A stretch of 64,000 bases of DNA from Caballeronia sp. GAFFF1 (GCF_023630705.1 NZ_JALQEM010000032.1:62001-126000), one strand, 5' to 3'. Shown: positions 46,303 to 54,928, counted from the stretch's first letter. Notes: generated from the sequence alone by a model not told the origin. A program made the numbers and translations.

Positions 46303-46926
46303 TCAGAAGCTGGAAAGCAGCGCGTCGAGCGCCTCGTTCAGATGCGCAATGGCGTCTTCGGCCATCAGCATCACCAGATGCGCGCGGAAGCTGTGGTCCT
46401 CCAGCGCGAAGTTGACTTCGAGCAGGAGCGCCGTTTTCCACGCGAGCATCGCGGGCTGGAAGACTTCTTCGAGCGCGAGTTCCGCGCCGAGCATGCCGGG
46501 CGGCGAGAAGATCGGCGCGCGGCCGAGTCGGTCCAGAATGCACGACACGCACGCGCCGATGAGCACCGTCGCCACGTCGAAGACGAGTTCCGTGCGCGTA
46601 GTCGCTTCGTAGGTGGACTTGGTGTACGGATCGTCGACGAGCGCGCATAGGTCATCGACGCTGCCGCTCTTGCACAGCACGATCGCCTCGCCCTTGATGT
46701 CGGAGCGAAAGCCCTGGCGCACGGCGGTCACGGCGTCGGTGATGCCGGTCATCTCGCGCAGCGCGGCGGAGGCTTCGGACACGTTCACCACGCGCACGCG
46801 CGGCACCGACAGTTCGATGAACGTGCCGAGCAGCTTCGACAGGCGCGTGGCGGCCTGGCCCATCGCCATGTTGGCGACTTCCTGCAGCGCGTCGCGCTGG
46901 TCTTCGTTGAGGGCGGGTTCAACCAT
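46303..46926 (-). CDS. CheC-like phosphatase
   Basis: 207 residues of the CheC family, which dephosphorylates CheY-like receivers. The first ExxN active site is intact (E16 and N19 in LQEVANMAMGQAATRL). The second is altered to D116-V-A-T119 (FDVATVLIGACV), so only one site is expected to work. AAGGAGT precedes the ATG, which overlaps the end of the upstream receiver gene by 8 bp. Its probable substrate is that receiver. Confidence 0.85.
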   Translation of the reverse strand: MVEPALNEDQRDALQEVANMAMGQAATRLSKLLGTFIELSVPRVRVVNVSEASAALREMTGITDAVTAVRQGFRSDIKGEAIVLCKSGSVDDLCALVDDPYTKSTYEATTRTELVFDVATVLIGACVSCILDRLGRAPIFSPPGMLGAELALEEVFQPAMLAWKTALLLEVNFALEDHSFRAHLVMLMAEDAIAHLNEALDALLSSF

Positions 46927-47287
46927 GGAGACCGTACTCCTTCAAAACGGGACGCAGCGCTTCCGGCGTCACGGGCTTCGGCAGGAACGCAATGGCTCCG
47001 AGCGCGCGCACGCGTTCCTGCGCGAGGGGTTGCACGTCGGCGGAAACGACGATCACGAACGTGTTCAGGTCTTCGTGCTGAAGCGCGTCGAGGACCTGAT
47101 AGCCGGTCATGTCCGGCATGGTCAGATCGAGAAACATGACGGATGCGCGGCCCGCGCGATACAACTCGAGCGCCTCGCGTCCGTTCGTCGCGTAGGAAAT
47201 GTCGACGTCCCAGTCCGCGGGCAGTGCGCGCGTCAACACCTTGCGCGCGAGCAGGGAATCATCGGCAATGACAATCGGCAAAGGCAT
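46919..47287 (-). CDS. Single-domain response regulator (CheY-like)
   Basis: 122 residues: DD at 9-10, phosphoacceptor D54 in SVMFLDLTMPDMTGYQVL, and the Lys of FLPKPVTPEAL. No output domain. The start at 47287 begins directly at the receiver strand; an open frame runs 14 codons upstream. First gene of the receiver-CheC-diguanylate cyclase operon. Confidence 0.88.
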   Translation of the reverse strand: MPLPIVIADDSLLARKVLTRALPADWDVDISYATNGREALELYRAGRASVMFLDLTMPDMTGYQVLDALQHEDLNTFVIVVSADVQPLAQERVRALGAIAFLPKPVTPEALRPVLKEYGLHG

Positions 47288-47988
47288 GGTCGGTCGAATC
47301 GGTGAACGTTCGTGGCTGACGGGAAGCACGGCCTACACGGCATGCTCTCGTATGCGTTTACGGCGCGACTGCGGAGATCTTTAGGGAGACAGGCGGCGCG
47401 TTCGTCGCCGGCCGGTCATTGCGGGCGAAAGCGAATGCGAAAGCGCCCAAGCGGCGCGATTTTGCGGCGCGATGGAACGGCACGCGGCGAGCGCGCACCC
47501 GAGCGTCTGGTTCGGCGTCATGTTGCCTTGCCCCGTGCGTCGTCCGGTCGGCGAGCCGCGCCGGACGTTGGCCTTTTGTTCTATTGCCCGCCCGCGCGGC
47601 GCGCGTAAGCGAGCGATTTGTGTCCGACATCCGCTCTAGGGGCAGATTGACCGGAAGATTGCATTGTCGGCCTTGATGCGTGCAAAAGCAACTCGCCGCA
47701 CAGCGACTAAGGGATCTTAATACTCGATCATCGGCCAATGCGAGAAATTTCTTTTCTGACTGCCGCCGCGCGAATTGTCCGCTGCTTCGGTGTACGTTTG
47801 CGCTACGGATATTTTCGCTAACTACGCCTCGCACGCGCGTGCGGAACCGGTGCGTCAATTCGCTCGGTCTGCGGCCGTGGCACATTTCCTGCATGCTCCG
47901 GACGATTCCACCGCGCGCGCCTCGCGCGCCGTTATCGAACGGTTGATCGCACCAACGGTCGAGTAAAGTTTTCCACTTCGCTGCCAAA
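47288..47988. other. Divergent intergenic region, 701 bp, no recognised gene
   Basis: This lies between the receiver gene and the hybrid kinase gene. Short open frames exist on both strands but none has a ribosome site plus a recognisable product. The part from 47640 to 47830 is AT-richer than its flanks and may hold the promoters. I see no RNA gene or repeat in it. Confidence 0.5.
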
Positions 47989-50238
47989 ATGACGCTGCAA
48001 CGTGAGGAGCACGACGCCGAGCCTGCCGACGCAACGCGGCAGGAAGAACCGCCTTTTCCGGTCGTCCCCGAGCGCAACTTCGCCGCGCAGCGCATGACGC
48101 TCTACGCGCTGCTCGTCGCCGCCGTCGTGCTTCCGTGCGTGTACGTCGCCATCACTGCGATCTCCGATTATCACGCCCGAGTCGCGAGCGCGTCGGACGC
48201 GGTCGCCCGCAACGCGCGAATCGCGGAGGAGCATGCGCTCAAAGTCTTCGATCTCAACGTCACGCTGAACGAACGCATCGTCGATCTGCTCGACGACCTG
48301 GACGCGGACGCGATTCGCCGCGAAGACGGCGTCGTCCACGCGCGCCTGAGCCAGCTGATCGGCAATTACCGGCAGGTGTCGGCGGCGTCGGTGTTCGGTT
48401 CCGACGGCCGGTTGCTCGCCACGAGCCGCGTTTGGCCGACGCCCGACGTCACGGTAAGCACCCGGGAGGACTTCGCCGGCCTGCGCGCCGACAGCCGGCT
48501 CGCGCAGATTTCTCGCGTGATGCTAGGCAAAATCGCCGGCGAGCGCGTATTCAATACAGCCGTCGCACGCAAGACGCCCGACGGGCAATTCGCCGGCATG
48601 GTGTCGATCGCGCTGCGTCCGTCGTACTTCAACGACTTTTATCGCGAACTGCTCGGTGACAGCCCGACGGTGTCGATCGGTCTCACCCGCGCCGACGGCG
48701 AAGTGCTCGCGTGGTATCCCGAGCGGCCGCCCGAGCGCATGGCGCTCGCCGCGAGTTCGCCGCTGCGCGAGGCGTATCGCGCCGGCACGCACGACGGCGT
48801 GATGAGGATGGTGTCGGGGCTCGACAACGAGTTGAAGATCGTCGCGTTTCGCCGGGTCGGCGATTATCCGCTCTATGTGTCGAGCGGCTTTCCCGTCGAC
48901 ACGATCTGGACGCAGTGGTACCGCCATCTGAGCGTGCTGGCGCTGTCGATCCTCGCGCCGTGCGTCGTGCTGTGGGGCGTGATCGGGCAGTCGCTGCGGC
49001 GGCTCGCCAAGGAGGAAGAAGCATGGGAACGCTGGCAGGCCGAAGCGTCGATGCGCCGCTCGATCGAATCCGCGTACCGGCAGGCGCGCAAGATGGAGGC
49101 GCTCGGCAATCTCGTCGGCAGCGTCGCGCACGACTTCAACAACTTGCTGATGATCGTCTCCACGAACGTGCAGATTGCGCGGCGGCGCGGCCCCATCGGG
49201 CTCGACCGCGAACTGACGGCGATGGAGCGCGCGTTGAAGAACGGCCAGTCGCTTACGCGGCAGTTGCTCGGCGTCGCGCGCAAGCAGCCGTTGCGCAGCG
49301 AGGTCATCGCCATCGGCAAATGGGTGACGGCGGAGCGCGAACTGCTGCGCGCGTCGCTCGGCGCGAAGGTGGCGCTGCACTCGGAGGTCGCGGCGGACGT
49401 GTGGACGATCCGCGTCGATCCGGCCGAACTGGAACTGGCGCTCATCAACGTGGCCGTGAACGCGCGCGACGCGATGCCCAACGGCGGCACGTTCACCGTG
49501 CGCGCCGACAACGTGCGCTTTCGGCATGAGGACGGCTTTCCGCTCATCGGCGAATTCGTGCAGATTTCACTGGAAGACACGGGCGTTGGCATGAGCGCGG
49601 ACGTGCTCGCCCGCGCGTTCGAGCCGCTTTTCACGACCAAGCCGAAAGGCATGGGCACCGGGCTCGGCCTGCCGCAGGTCTTCGCGTTCTGCGAGCGCGC
49701 GGGCGGGATCGCGACCATCGACAGCGCCATCGGCGCGGGCACGTCGGTGCGTCTCTATCTGCCACAGGCCGCGGCGACGGACGCGCCTCACGCGGAACCG
49801 GAGCAGGCGGCCGCGACGGCGCAGGAGGCGGACGGCTTGCGTGTGCTGCTCGTCGAAGACAACGAGGAAGTCGCCGCCGGCACGGAGGCGCTGCTCACGA
49901 TGATGGGTCATCGCGTGACGTACGTGTTCAACGCCGATACCGCGATGACGCTGCTCGAAGCGGCTCGGGAGAACATGGCGGCATCGGGCTTCCCGTTCGA
50001 TGCCGTGCTCTCGGACATCCACATGCCGGGGCAGCTCAACGGCATCGATCTCGCTGAACGCATGCAGCGGTTCGAGCCGCGCATTCCGGTCATTCTCGTC
50101 ACCGGCTATGCGGAAGAACTCGACCGCGCGCGCCAGGTGGATGCGCGCGTGCTCGCCAAGCCCTTCGACATCGCGCTGCTGGATACGCTGCTACGCGGCA
50201 TTCGCGAGGAACAGGCAGCGCGTTCGGTCGACCGCTGA
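47989..50238 (+). CDS. Hybrid sensor histidine kinase with periplasmic cache domain
   Basis: 749 residues: a cytoplasmic N-terminus of about 35, TM1 (LYALLVAAVVLPCVYVAITA), a periplasmic double-cache/PDC-type domain (about 60-300), TM2 (LSVLALSILAPCVVLWGVIG), HisKA (LVGSVAHDFNNLLMIVSTNV), HATPase (FTTKPKGMGTGLGLPQVF), and a C-terminal receiver (LRVLLVEDNEEVAAGTEALL, AVLSDIHMPGQLNG, VLAKPFDI). The AHDFNNLL box is typical of the hybrid type. No obvious ribosome site before the ATG. No adjacent regulator gene. Confidence 0.88.
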   Translation: MTLQREEHDAEPADATRQEEPPFPVVPERNFAAQRMTLYALLVAAVVLPCVYVAITAISDYHARVASASDAVARNARIAEEHALKVFDLNVTLNERIVDLLDDLDADAIRREDGVVHARLSQLIGNYRQVSAASVFGSDGRLLATSRVWPTPDVTVSTREDFAGLRADSRLAQISRVMLGKIAGERVFNTAVARKTPDGQFAGMVSIALRPSYFNDFYRELLGDSPTVSIGLTRADGEVLAWYPERPPERMALAASSPLREAYRAGTHDGVMRMVSGLDNELKIVAFRRVGDYPLYVSSGFPVDTIWTQWYRHLSVLALSILAPCVVLWGVIGQSLRRLAKEEEAWERWQAEASMRRSIESAYRQARKMEALGNLVGSVAHDFNNLLMIVSTNVQIARRRGPIGLDRELTAMERALKNGQSLTRQLLGVARKQPLRSEVIAIGKWVTAERELLRASLGAKVALHSEVAADVWTIRVDPAELELALINVAVNARDAMPNGGTFTVRADNVRFRHEDGFPLIGEFVQISLEDTGVGMSADVLARAFEPLFTTKPKGMGTGLGLPQVFAFCERAGGIATIDSAIGAGTSVRLYLPQAAATDAPHAEPEQAAATAQEADGLRVLLVEDNEEVAAGTEALLTMMGHRVTYVFNADTAMTLLEAARENMAASGFPFDAVLSDIHMPGQLNGIDLAERMQRFEPRIPVILVTGYAEELDRARQVDARVLAKPFDIALLDTLLRGIREEQAARSVDR

Positions 50239-50331
50239 CGCACCCCGGCATGACTGTTGCGTGAGCCAACCGCATGTGCGGCAACCAAGCGTTGCCGATC
50301 CGCGAAATCCGCTCAACGAGAGGAGACGACC

Positions 50332-51708
50332 ATGCGACACACCGTCATCGGAGTATTCGATACCTACGCCCAGGCCGAGGATGCGCGCTCGGCGCTCGTT
50401 ACGGCGGGCTTCGCGCGCGGCGATATCGAGCTCCAGGCGAACCCGAAGCGGGACGATGCCGCGCAGCCGTCGACCCTGACCGACGCCGAGACGCACGCGC
50501 AGCCGGGCGTGCTCGCCAACATCGAGCGGTTCTTCAGCATGCTCTTCGGCGGACGCGATCAGCCGCCGGAAGTCGCGCATTATTCGGAAGCGGTGCGCCG
50601 GGGCGCGGTGCTCGTCGCCGTCGATACGCCGAGCGAGGCGCAAGCCGATATCGCACGCACGACGCTGACCGACTGCGGCGCGATCGACATCGACGAACGC
50701 GCGGCGAGCTGGTCGACGCTTTCGCACGGCGCGGCCGCGACGCCGCCCACGACCGCCGATGACCGCGATCACTCGATTCTCGACGAACTCGGCCTCGGTC
50801 GCGGCAGCGGCGTTCCGGGCCGCGATCCTGTCAATCCGCCGCGTGCGGACGTGCCGCGCGCGCGCGCTTATCCGCGCTCGGACGCGCCGGTTGCCGATCC
50901 GGTCGCGCCGCCGGTCATCGATCCGCTTGCCGGTCCGCTCGGCGATCCGCTGCTCGATCCGATCGGCGAGCCGCGCACGCCGGCGGGCGGCGGAATCGGC
51001 AGCGAGACCGGCGCGGAAGCTTTCACGCGCACCGATCCCGCGACCCTGACCTCGCGCGACTACGTGACCGACCCCGCCGACGACCCGCTGATGCCGGCGA
51101 CGCGCCCGCAGCGCGGCACGCCGGAGCCGTCGACGACGCAATATGAACAGGTCGAAACGAAGCCGGCGGCGGGTGTGTCGCAAGGACAGGCGCAAGGACA
51201 GGCGCAGACCGATCCGCTGACCGGCGTGCACGTCGATCCGAACACGGACTGGCGCTCCATCGACACGATCGAGCCATTGAGCACGCTGGACGAGCCCGCC
51301 AAGCCGCAGCAGTTGAACATGCAGAATCAGGTGCAATCGCAGTCGATGCCCGCGATGGGCGCGGCGGGCGATCCGATCGGCACGTCGGCGGCGTCGCAGG
51401 CCGCGGTTCCGCTCGGTCCGCGCACCGTGCCAAACGAGTACATGGAGTACGAAGAGGACTTCCGCGCCGACTACGCGACGAAGTACGCGACGACCGGCGA
51501 GCCGTACGAGGACTATGAAAGCGCGTATCGCTACGGCGCGACACTCGGCAACGACGAGCGGTTCCGCAACCGCGCGTGGGACGACCAGATGGAGTATGAA
51601 ATGCGGCGGGACTGGGAGAGCCGCCATCCCGAAGGCGATACGTGGGACCGCTTCAAGGCGGCGATCCGTCACGGCTGGGACCGCGTGACGGGGCAACCTC
51701 ACGTGTGA
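50332..51708 (+). CDS. YflT-like stress-domain protein with long disordered middle
   Basis: 458 residues. The N-terminal 110 resemble the YflT/general-stress-protein domain (MRHTVIGVFDTYAQAEDARS, HYSEAVRRGAVLVAVDTP). Residues about 130-370 are Pro/Ala/Asp-rich and disordered, with repeats such as DPLAGPLGDPLLDPIGEP and SQGQAQGQAQ. The C-terminal 80 form an acidic, Tyr-rich segment (EYMEYEEDFRADYATKYAT) and WDRFKAAIRHGWDRVTG. GAGAGGAG precedes the ATG. A terminator follows. Function unknown. Confidence 0.72.
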   Translation: MRHTVIGVFDTYAQAEDARSALVTAGFARGDIELQANPKRDDAAQPSTLTDAETHAQPGVLANIERFFSMLFGGRDQPPEVAHYSEAVRRGAVLVAVDTPSEAQADIARTTLTDCGAIDIDERAASWSTLSHGAAATPPTTADDRDHSILDELGLGRGSGVPGRDPVNPPRADVPRARAYPRSDAPVADPVAPPVIDPLAGPLGDPLLDPIGEPRTPAGGGIGSETGAEAFTRTDPATLTSRDYVTDPADDPLMPATRPQRGTPEPSTTQYEQVETKPAAGVSQGQAQGQAQTDPLTGVHVDPNTDWRSIDTIEPLSTLDEPAKPQQLNMQNQVQSQSMPAMGAAGDPIGTSAASQAAVPLGPRTVPNEYMEYEEDFRADYATKYATTGEPYEDYESAYRYGATLGNDERFRNRAWDDQMEYEMRRDWESRHPEGDTWDRFKAAIRHGWDRVTGQPHV

Positions 51709-51732
51709 CCGGCGAGCCCCGCTTCAATGACC

Positions 51733-51762
51733 ACGGCCCGCTCGCGCGGGCCGTTGTTGTTT
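51733..51762 (+). terminator. Rho-independent terminator
   Basis: A perfect 9-bp stem (ACGGCCCGC / GCGGGCCGT) with a TCGC loop is followed by TGTTGTTTG. It lies between the convergent stress-domain and flavin reductase genes. Confidence 0.72.
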
Positions 51763-51772
51763 GCGAGACGCC

Positions 51773-52324
51773 TCAGGCGGCGAAATCGCGCACCCACGCG
51801 ACGTATTTGTCCATGAAAGTCTGCAAGAACTTGCGCGTGTCCTCGCTGACGATATTCCCGTTCGCGTCGATGCGGTTCTCGTCGTGCTTGATGTACATCT
51901 CTGGCTGACCCATCAGCGCGACGTCGAGGTACGCGCACACGCTCCGCAGATGCGCTTGCGCGAGCGCCGTGCCGATTGCGCCGACCGATGTGCCGATGAC
52001 CGCGCCCGGCTTGCCGCCCCACGCGCTCTGTCCCCACGGCCGCGAGCCCCAGTCGAGCGCGTTTTTAAGCACGCCGGGAATCGAGCGGTTGTACTCGGGC
52101 GTGACGAAAAGCAACGCGTCGGCTTCCGAAATCTTCTGCTTGAGCGTGCGCGCGGCTTCCGGGAAGTCGCTGTCGTATTCCTGGCTGTAGAGCGGCAAGC
52201 TGCCGATGTCGAGATGCTCGAACGTGAAATCGCTCGGCGCGAGCGATCCGAGCGCGTGGGCGAGCTGCCGGTTGAACGAATCCTTGCGCAGGCTCCCCAC
52301 GACCACCGCGATCTTGTACGCCAT
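51773..52324 (-). CDS. NAD(P)H-dependent FMN reductase (ChrR/YieF-like)
   Basis: 183 residues of the flavodoxin-like fold: AVVVGSLRKDSFNRQLAHAL binds the FMN phosphate, followed by LPLYSQEYDSDFPEAA and FVTPEYNRSIPGVLKNALDW. Members reduce quinones, azo dyes or chromate using NAD(P)H. GGGGGAAA precedes the ATG at 52324. Confidence 0.88.
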   Translation of the reverse strand: MAYKIAVVVGSLRKDSFNRQLAHALGSLAPSDFTFEHLDIGSLPLYSQEYDSDFPEAARTLKQKISEADALLFVTPEYNRSIPGVLKNALDWGSRPWGQSAWGGKPGAVIGTSVGAIGTALAQAHLRSVCAYLDVALMGQPEMYIKHDENRIDANGNIVSEDTRKFLQTFMDKYVAWVRDFAA

Positions 52325-52635
52325 GATATTTCCCCCGTCGAAAGGATGAGATTGAACCACCGATACGCCATCTGTAACCGACGCGAGAGCAATCATAGGC
52401 CTATCGTCAGGCGATCGTCACCGGAATGCTGCGATAGGCAACTGCCTCAGTTCTTGTAACCAATGCGCAGTCCAGCTCGCGCCGCATGAACGCTCGGTTT
52501 GCGGCGAGCTATCCCCACGTTTATCCACAGAAACTGTGGATAAGTCCGGGTCCACGGCCGGCGCCCCTCAATTTTCGATTCACGAACGAAACAAAACGCA
52601 GCGCCGGGCTGGTTTCAGTGAGATGTAAACGGCGC
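52325..52635. other. Intergenic region with DnaA-box palindrome
   Basis: 311 bp between the flavin reductase gene (its 5' end) and the 3' end of the 44-residue peptide gene. Apart from the DnaA-box palindrome it holds no recognised feature. Promoter elements for the reductase should lie within the first 100 bp. Confidence 0.5.
52521..52543. promoter_or_regulatory. Inverted pair of consensus DnaA boxes
   Basis: Two perfect 9-mers TTATCCACA face each other across GAAAC (52521-52529 and 52535-52543), forming a perfect palindrome. A related TATCCCCA occurs at 52510-52517. It lies in the intergenic region between the flavin reductase and the 44-residue peptide genes, on neither coding sequence. 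It could bind DnaA as a dimer, or simply be a stable hairpin. Confidence 0.6.
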
Positions 52636-52770
52636 TTATTGACCGAAGAAGACGTTGCATTGCGCGGCCGAGCCCTGACACGTCGACGGCTGGGAATCGG
52701 CCGCGTGCGCAGCGCCGGCTGCTGCAAAAAGAGCGATGGATGCGGCGAGAATGGAAAGAGTGCGCTTCAT
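52636..52770 (-). CDS. 44-residue secreted peptide with two cysteines
   Basis: A short gene: ATG at 52770 with CGGAG 7 nt upstream, stop TAA at 52636. The product starts with a textbook signal peptide (MKRTLSILAASIALFAAAGA, cleavage near AHAAD). The mature part is about 20 residues, DSQPSTCQGSAAQCNVFFGQ, with two Cys six residues apart that could form a disulfide. Codon use matches the genome. I know of no family. It lies upstream of the AEC permease gene on the same strand in the order peptide after permease. Confidence 0.68.
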   Translation of the reverse strand: MKRTLSILAASIALFAAAGAAHAADSQPSTCQGSAAQCNVFFGQ

Positions 52771-52911
52771 GGGATGCTCCGCTGAGTTCGTTGACCGACC
52801 GGTCGGACCGGTTGAGCCGAACTTTATCGGCGCGGCGGCGGCGGAAAAAGCGGCTTCGGCCGAAGTGGTTTTTGCTGCGATTGCAATAATCGTCGCGCGC
52901 TTACGGCGCGG

Positions 52912-53886
52912 TCACAACATGACCGCGAGACAGAGCGTGACCGTGACGAGCGACAGCACGGTCGAAAAGAGGATCGTGCTCGACGTCACGCTGCCCTCGC
53001 GGCGGTAGAACTCGGCGAGCATGAACGGACCGGTGCCCGTCGGCAGCGCGCTGAGAATCACGGCGGTTTTGGCCCACAGCGGCGGCAGCGCGAACACGTG
53101 AACCGCGAGCCACCACGTCAGAAGCGGCTGCGCCACGAGCTTGAGCGCGACGAGTGCGCTCGTCGTCCGGACATTGCGCGCTTCGCCCTTTGCGCCGAGA
53201 AAGAGACCGAGCGCGACGAGCGCGCACGGACTCGCCGCGCCGCCGAGCAGCCTGATGAGCGCTTCCGCGCCTTCAGGCACCGCCACGCCACTGCCGCTCA
53301 TCAACGCGCCCGCGACCGGCGCGATCAGAAGCGGATTCTTGCCGAGCGACTTCGCCACGCGCCACAGCGTCGCGCCGATACCGCTTCCCGCTTGCAAGCC
53401 GAGTTCGATCAGCACGATCGCAATGCCGAAGAGCACGCACACGGTCATGATCGTCGCGATGACGGCGGGCGCGAGGCTCGGCTTCCCGAAGGCCAGCAGG
53501 CAGAGCGGCAAGCCCACGAAGCCTGTGTTCGGATAGGCGGCGTTCAGCCCGTCGATGCTGGCATCCGCGAGCGGACGCCCTTGCATCAGCCGCACGCCGA
53601 GCGTCAGCGCGAACACGACCGCCGATCCGATGCCGAATACCGCGATGAACGCCGGTTGATCGAGCGTCTTCAATGGCGTTTTCGCCATGATGTCGAAGAG
53701 CAGCGCCGGGAGCGCGAGATAAACGACGAAGCGGTTCAATTCGGACGCCGCCGTGGGCCCGAGCTTGTTGAGCTTGCGGCAGGCATAGCCCGCGGCAATC
53801 AGGCCGAAGACGGGCAAGATGATGGTGACGAGCGGACCGACCAGCGACGAGAGAAACGCAACGGGCGAAGAAACCGGCGATGACAT
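52912..53886 (-). CDS. AEC (auxin efflux carrier) family permease
   Basis: 324 residues with ten membrane segments in two halves: VTIILPVFGLIAAGYACRKL, ELNRFVVYLALPALLFDIMA, NAAYPNTGFVGLPLCLLAFG, and LSALPTGTGPFMLAEFYRRE. AEC members export organic acids such as malate or malonate in bacteria. The ATG at 53886 opens the first segment; an open frame extends upstream into the repeat region. Confidence 0.88.
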   Translation of the reverse strand: MSSPVSSPVAFLSSLVGPLVTIILPVFGLIAAGYACRKLNKLGPTAASELNRFVVYLALPALLFDIMAKTPLKTLDQPAFIAVFGIGSAVVFALTLGVRLMQGRPLADASIDGLNAAYPNTGFVGLPLCLLAFGKPSLAPAVIATIMTVCVLFGIAIVLIELGLQAGSGIGATLWRVAKSLGKNPLLIAPVAGALMSGSGVAVPEGAEALIRLLGGAASPCALVALGLFLGAKGEARNVRTTSALVALKLVAQPLLTWWLAVHVFALPPLWAKTAVILSALPTGTGPFMLAEFYRREGSVTSSTILFSTVLSLVTVTLCLAVML

Positions 53887-53945
53887 GAAAGAGCGTTGGC
53901 GCGCGAGCCGAATCGAGAGTGCCGAGAGCATACCCGCAGATCGAC

Positions 53946-53964
53946 AGGTGAGACGTTTCGGGAG
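53946..53964 (+). repeat. 19-bp intergenic repeat, copy A
   Basis: AGGTGAGACGTTTCGGGAG. Identical to copy B, 202 bp away; copy C differs at three positions. Its nature is unknown; see the separate finding. Confidence 0.75.
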
Positions 53965-54147
53965 CTGATGGACGGTGAGGACCGCTGCGCCAAGGAGTCT
54001 CACTTTATGGTCGGACGCAGCCGTGACAAAGCCTTCACTCATTCACGCAACTCGTTGATTGCAGACAGAACGCGGGTTTCGCGGATTCGCTGCTCTACGC
54101 GCGACGCGCTCGCCGGATGTTCGCTGTCACGGGGTCGCTGCGCTTTG

Positions 54148-54166
54148 AGGTGAGACGTTTCGGGAG
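54148..54166 (+). repeat. 19-bp intergenic repeat, copy B
   Basis: AGGTGAGACGTTTCGGGAG, identical to copy A and in the same orientation. Confidence 0.75.
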
Positions 54167-54270
54167 CCGGCGGGCGCGGCGCAGCGCGTCATTAGCTTGG
54201 GAAAAAAAGCCAATCATCGCAACAGTCTGCGGGTAAGCCGTCGTGCTCAGCACCGCGCTGCAACGGCGAG

Positions 54271-54289
54271 AGGTGAGACTTTCCGGGAC
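54271..54289 (+). repeat. 19-bp intergenic repeat, copy C
   Basis: AGGTGAGACTTTCCGGGAC, 16 of 19 positions shared with copies A and B, same orientation, 58 bp before the lipocalin start. Confidence 0.7.
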
Positions 54290-54346
54290 CGCTCGCGTCG
54301 GAACGGTCATTGCTACCCGATGGATCTCCAACGGACTCTCAAGCCA

Positions 54347-54916
54347 ATGAAATCACGACGACCTTGGGCGTATGGCGCCGCGGCGCTGATAGCAGTAGCA
54401 GGCATCGGCGCGCTCGCGGCTTATGGGCTGAAAGGCGCGAAGCGCAGTGGCAACGAGCACGTGCCGGAGCCGTCGAAGGCCGTGGACCTCGACCGCTATC
54501 TCGGCCACTGGTTTGAATTCGCCCGCTACGAAAACCGCTTCGAGCGCAATTGCGAAGCCGTCACCGCCAACTACGCGCGGCGCGAGGACGGTCTGATTTC
54601 GGTCATCAACGCCTGCCGAAAAGACAGCCTGACCGGGCGATACCGGTCGGCGGAAGGACGCGCGAAGGTCGTGCCGGGTTCGAACGGAACGAAGCTCAAA
54701 GTCTCGTTCTTCGGGCCGTTCTATGTCGGCGACTACTGGATTCTCGATCACGCCGACGACTATTCGTGGTCCATCGTCGGCGAGCCGACGGGCCGCTATT
54801 TGTGGCTCCTCACGCGCGAGGCCCGTCCGTCAGCCGAATTGCGCCGCGCGCTGCTTGTGCGCGCCGCCGCGCTCGGCTACGACACCACGATGCTGCGCGA
54901 AACGCAGCACGACTGA
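54347..54916 (+). CDS. blc: Bacterial lipocalin (Blc-like)
   Basis: 189 residues: an N-terminal signal anchor (WAYGAAALIAVAGIGALAAY), then the lipocalin fold (DLDRYLGHWFEFARYENRFE with the family GxW, NYARREDGLISVINACRK, YVGDYWILDHADDYSWSIVG, RYLWLLTREARPS). Unlike E. coli Blc there is no lipobox cysteine, so it is probably anchored in the inner membrane or released. It binds lipids or hydrophobic ligands. The start could also be the ATG at 54320. Confidence 0.87.
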   Translation: MKSRRPWAYGAAALIAVAGIGALAAYGLKGAKRSGNEHVPEPSKAVDLDRYLGHWFEFARYENRFERNCEAVTANYARREDGLISVINACRKDSLTGRYRSAEGRAKVVPGSNGTKLKVSFFGPFYVGDYWILDHADDYSWSIVGEPTGRYLWLLTREARPSAELRRALLVRAAALGYDTTMLRETQHD

Positions 54917-54928
54917 GCGCGGTCCGGC

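Larger units (their letters stand above)
53887..54346. other. Intergenic region with three 19-bp repeats
   Basis: 460 bp between the AEC permease and the lipocalin genes, divergently arranged. It holds three copies of a 19-bp element (listed separately) and no convincing gene. The composition is slightly lower in GC around 54000-54080 and 54190-54240. Confidence 0.6.

Noticed and set aside
47330..47960. Short open frames (60-100 codons) in the 47.3-48.0 kb gap as genes
   Set aside because: None has a ribosome site together with a signal peptide, domain or coherent composition.
52501..52560. DnaA boxes as a chromosomal or plasmid replication origin
   Set aside because: No dnaA, repA, parAB, gyrB, AT-rich unwinding region or cluster of further boxes; only two perfect boxes and one weak one are present.
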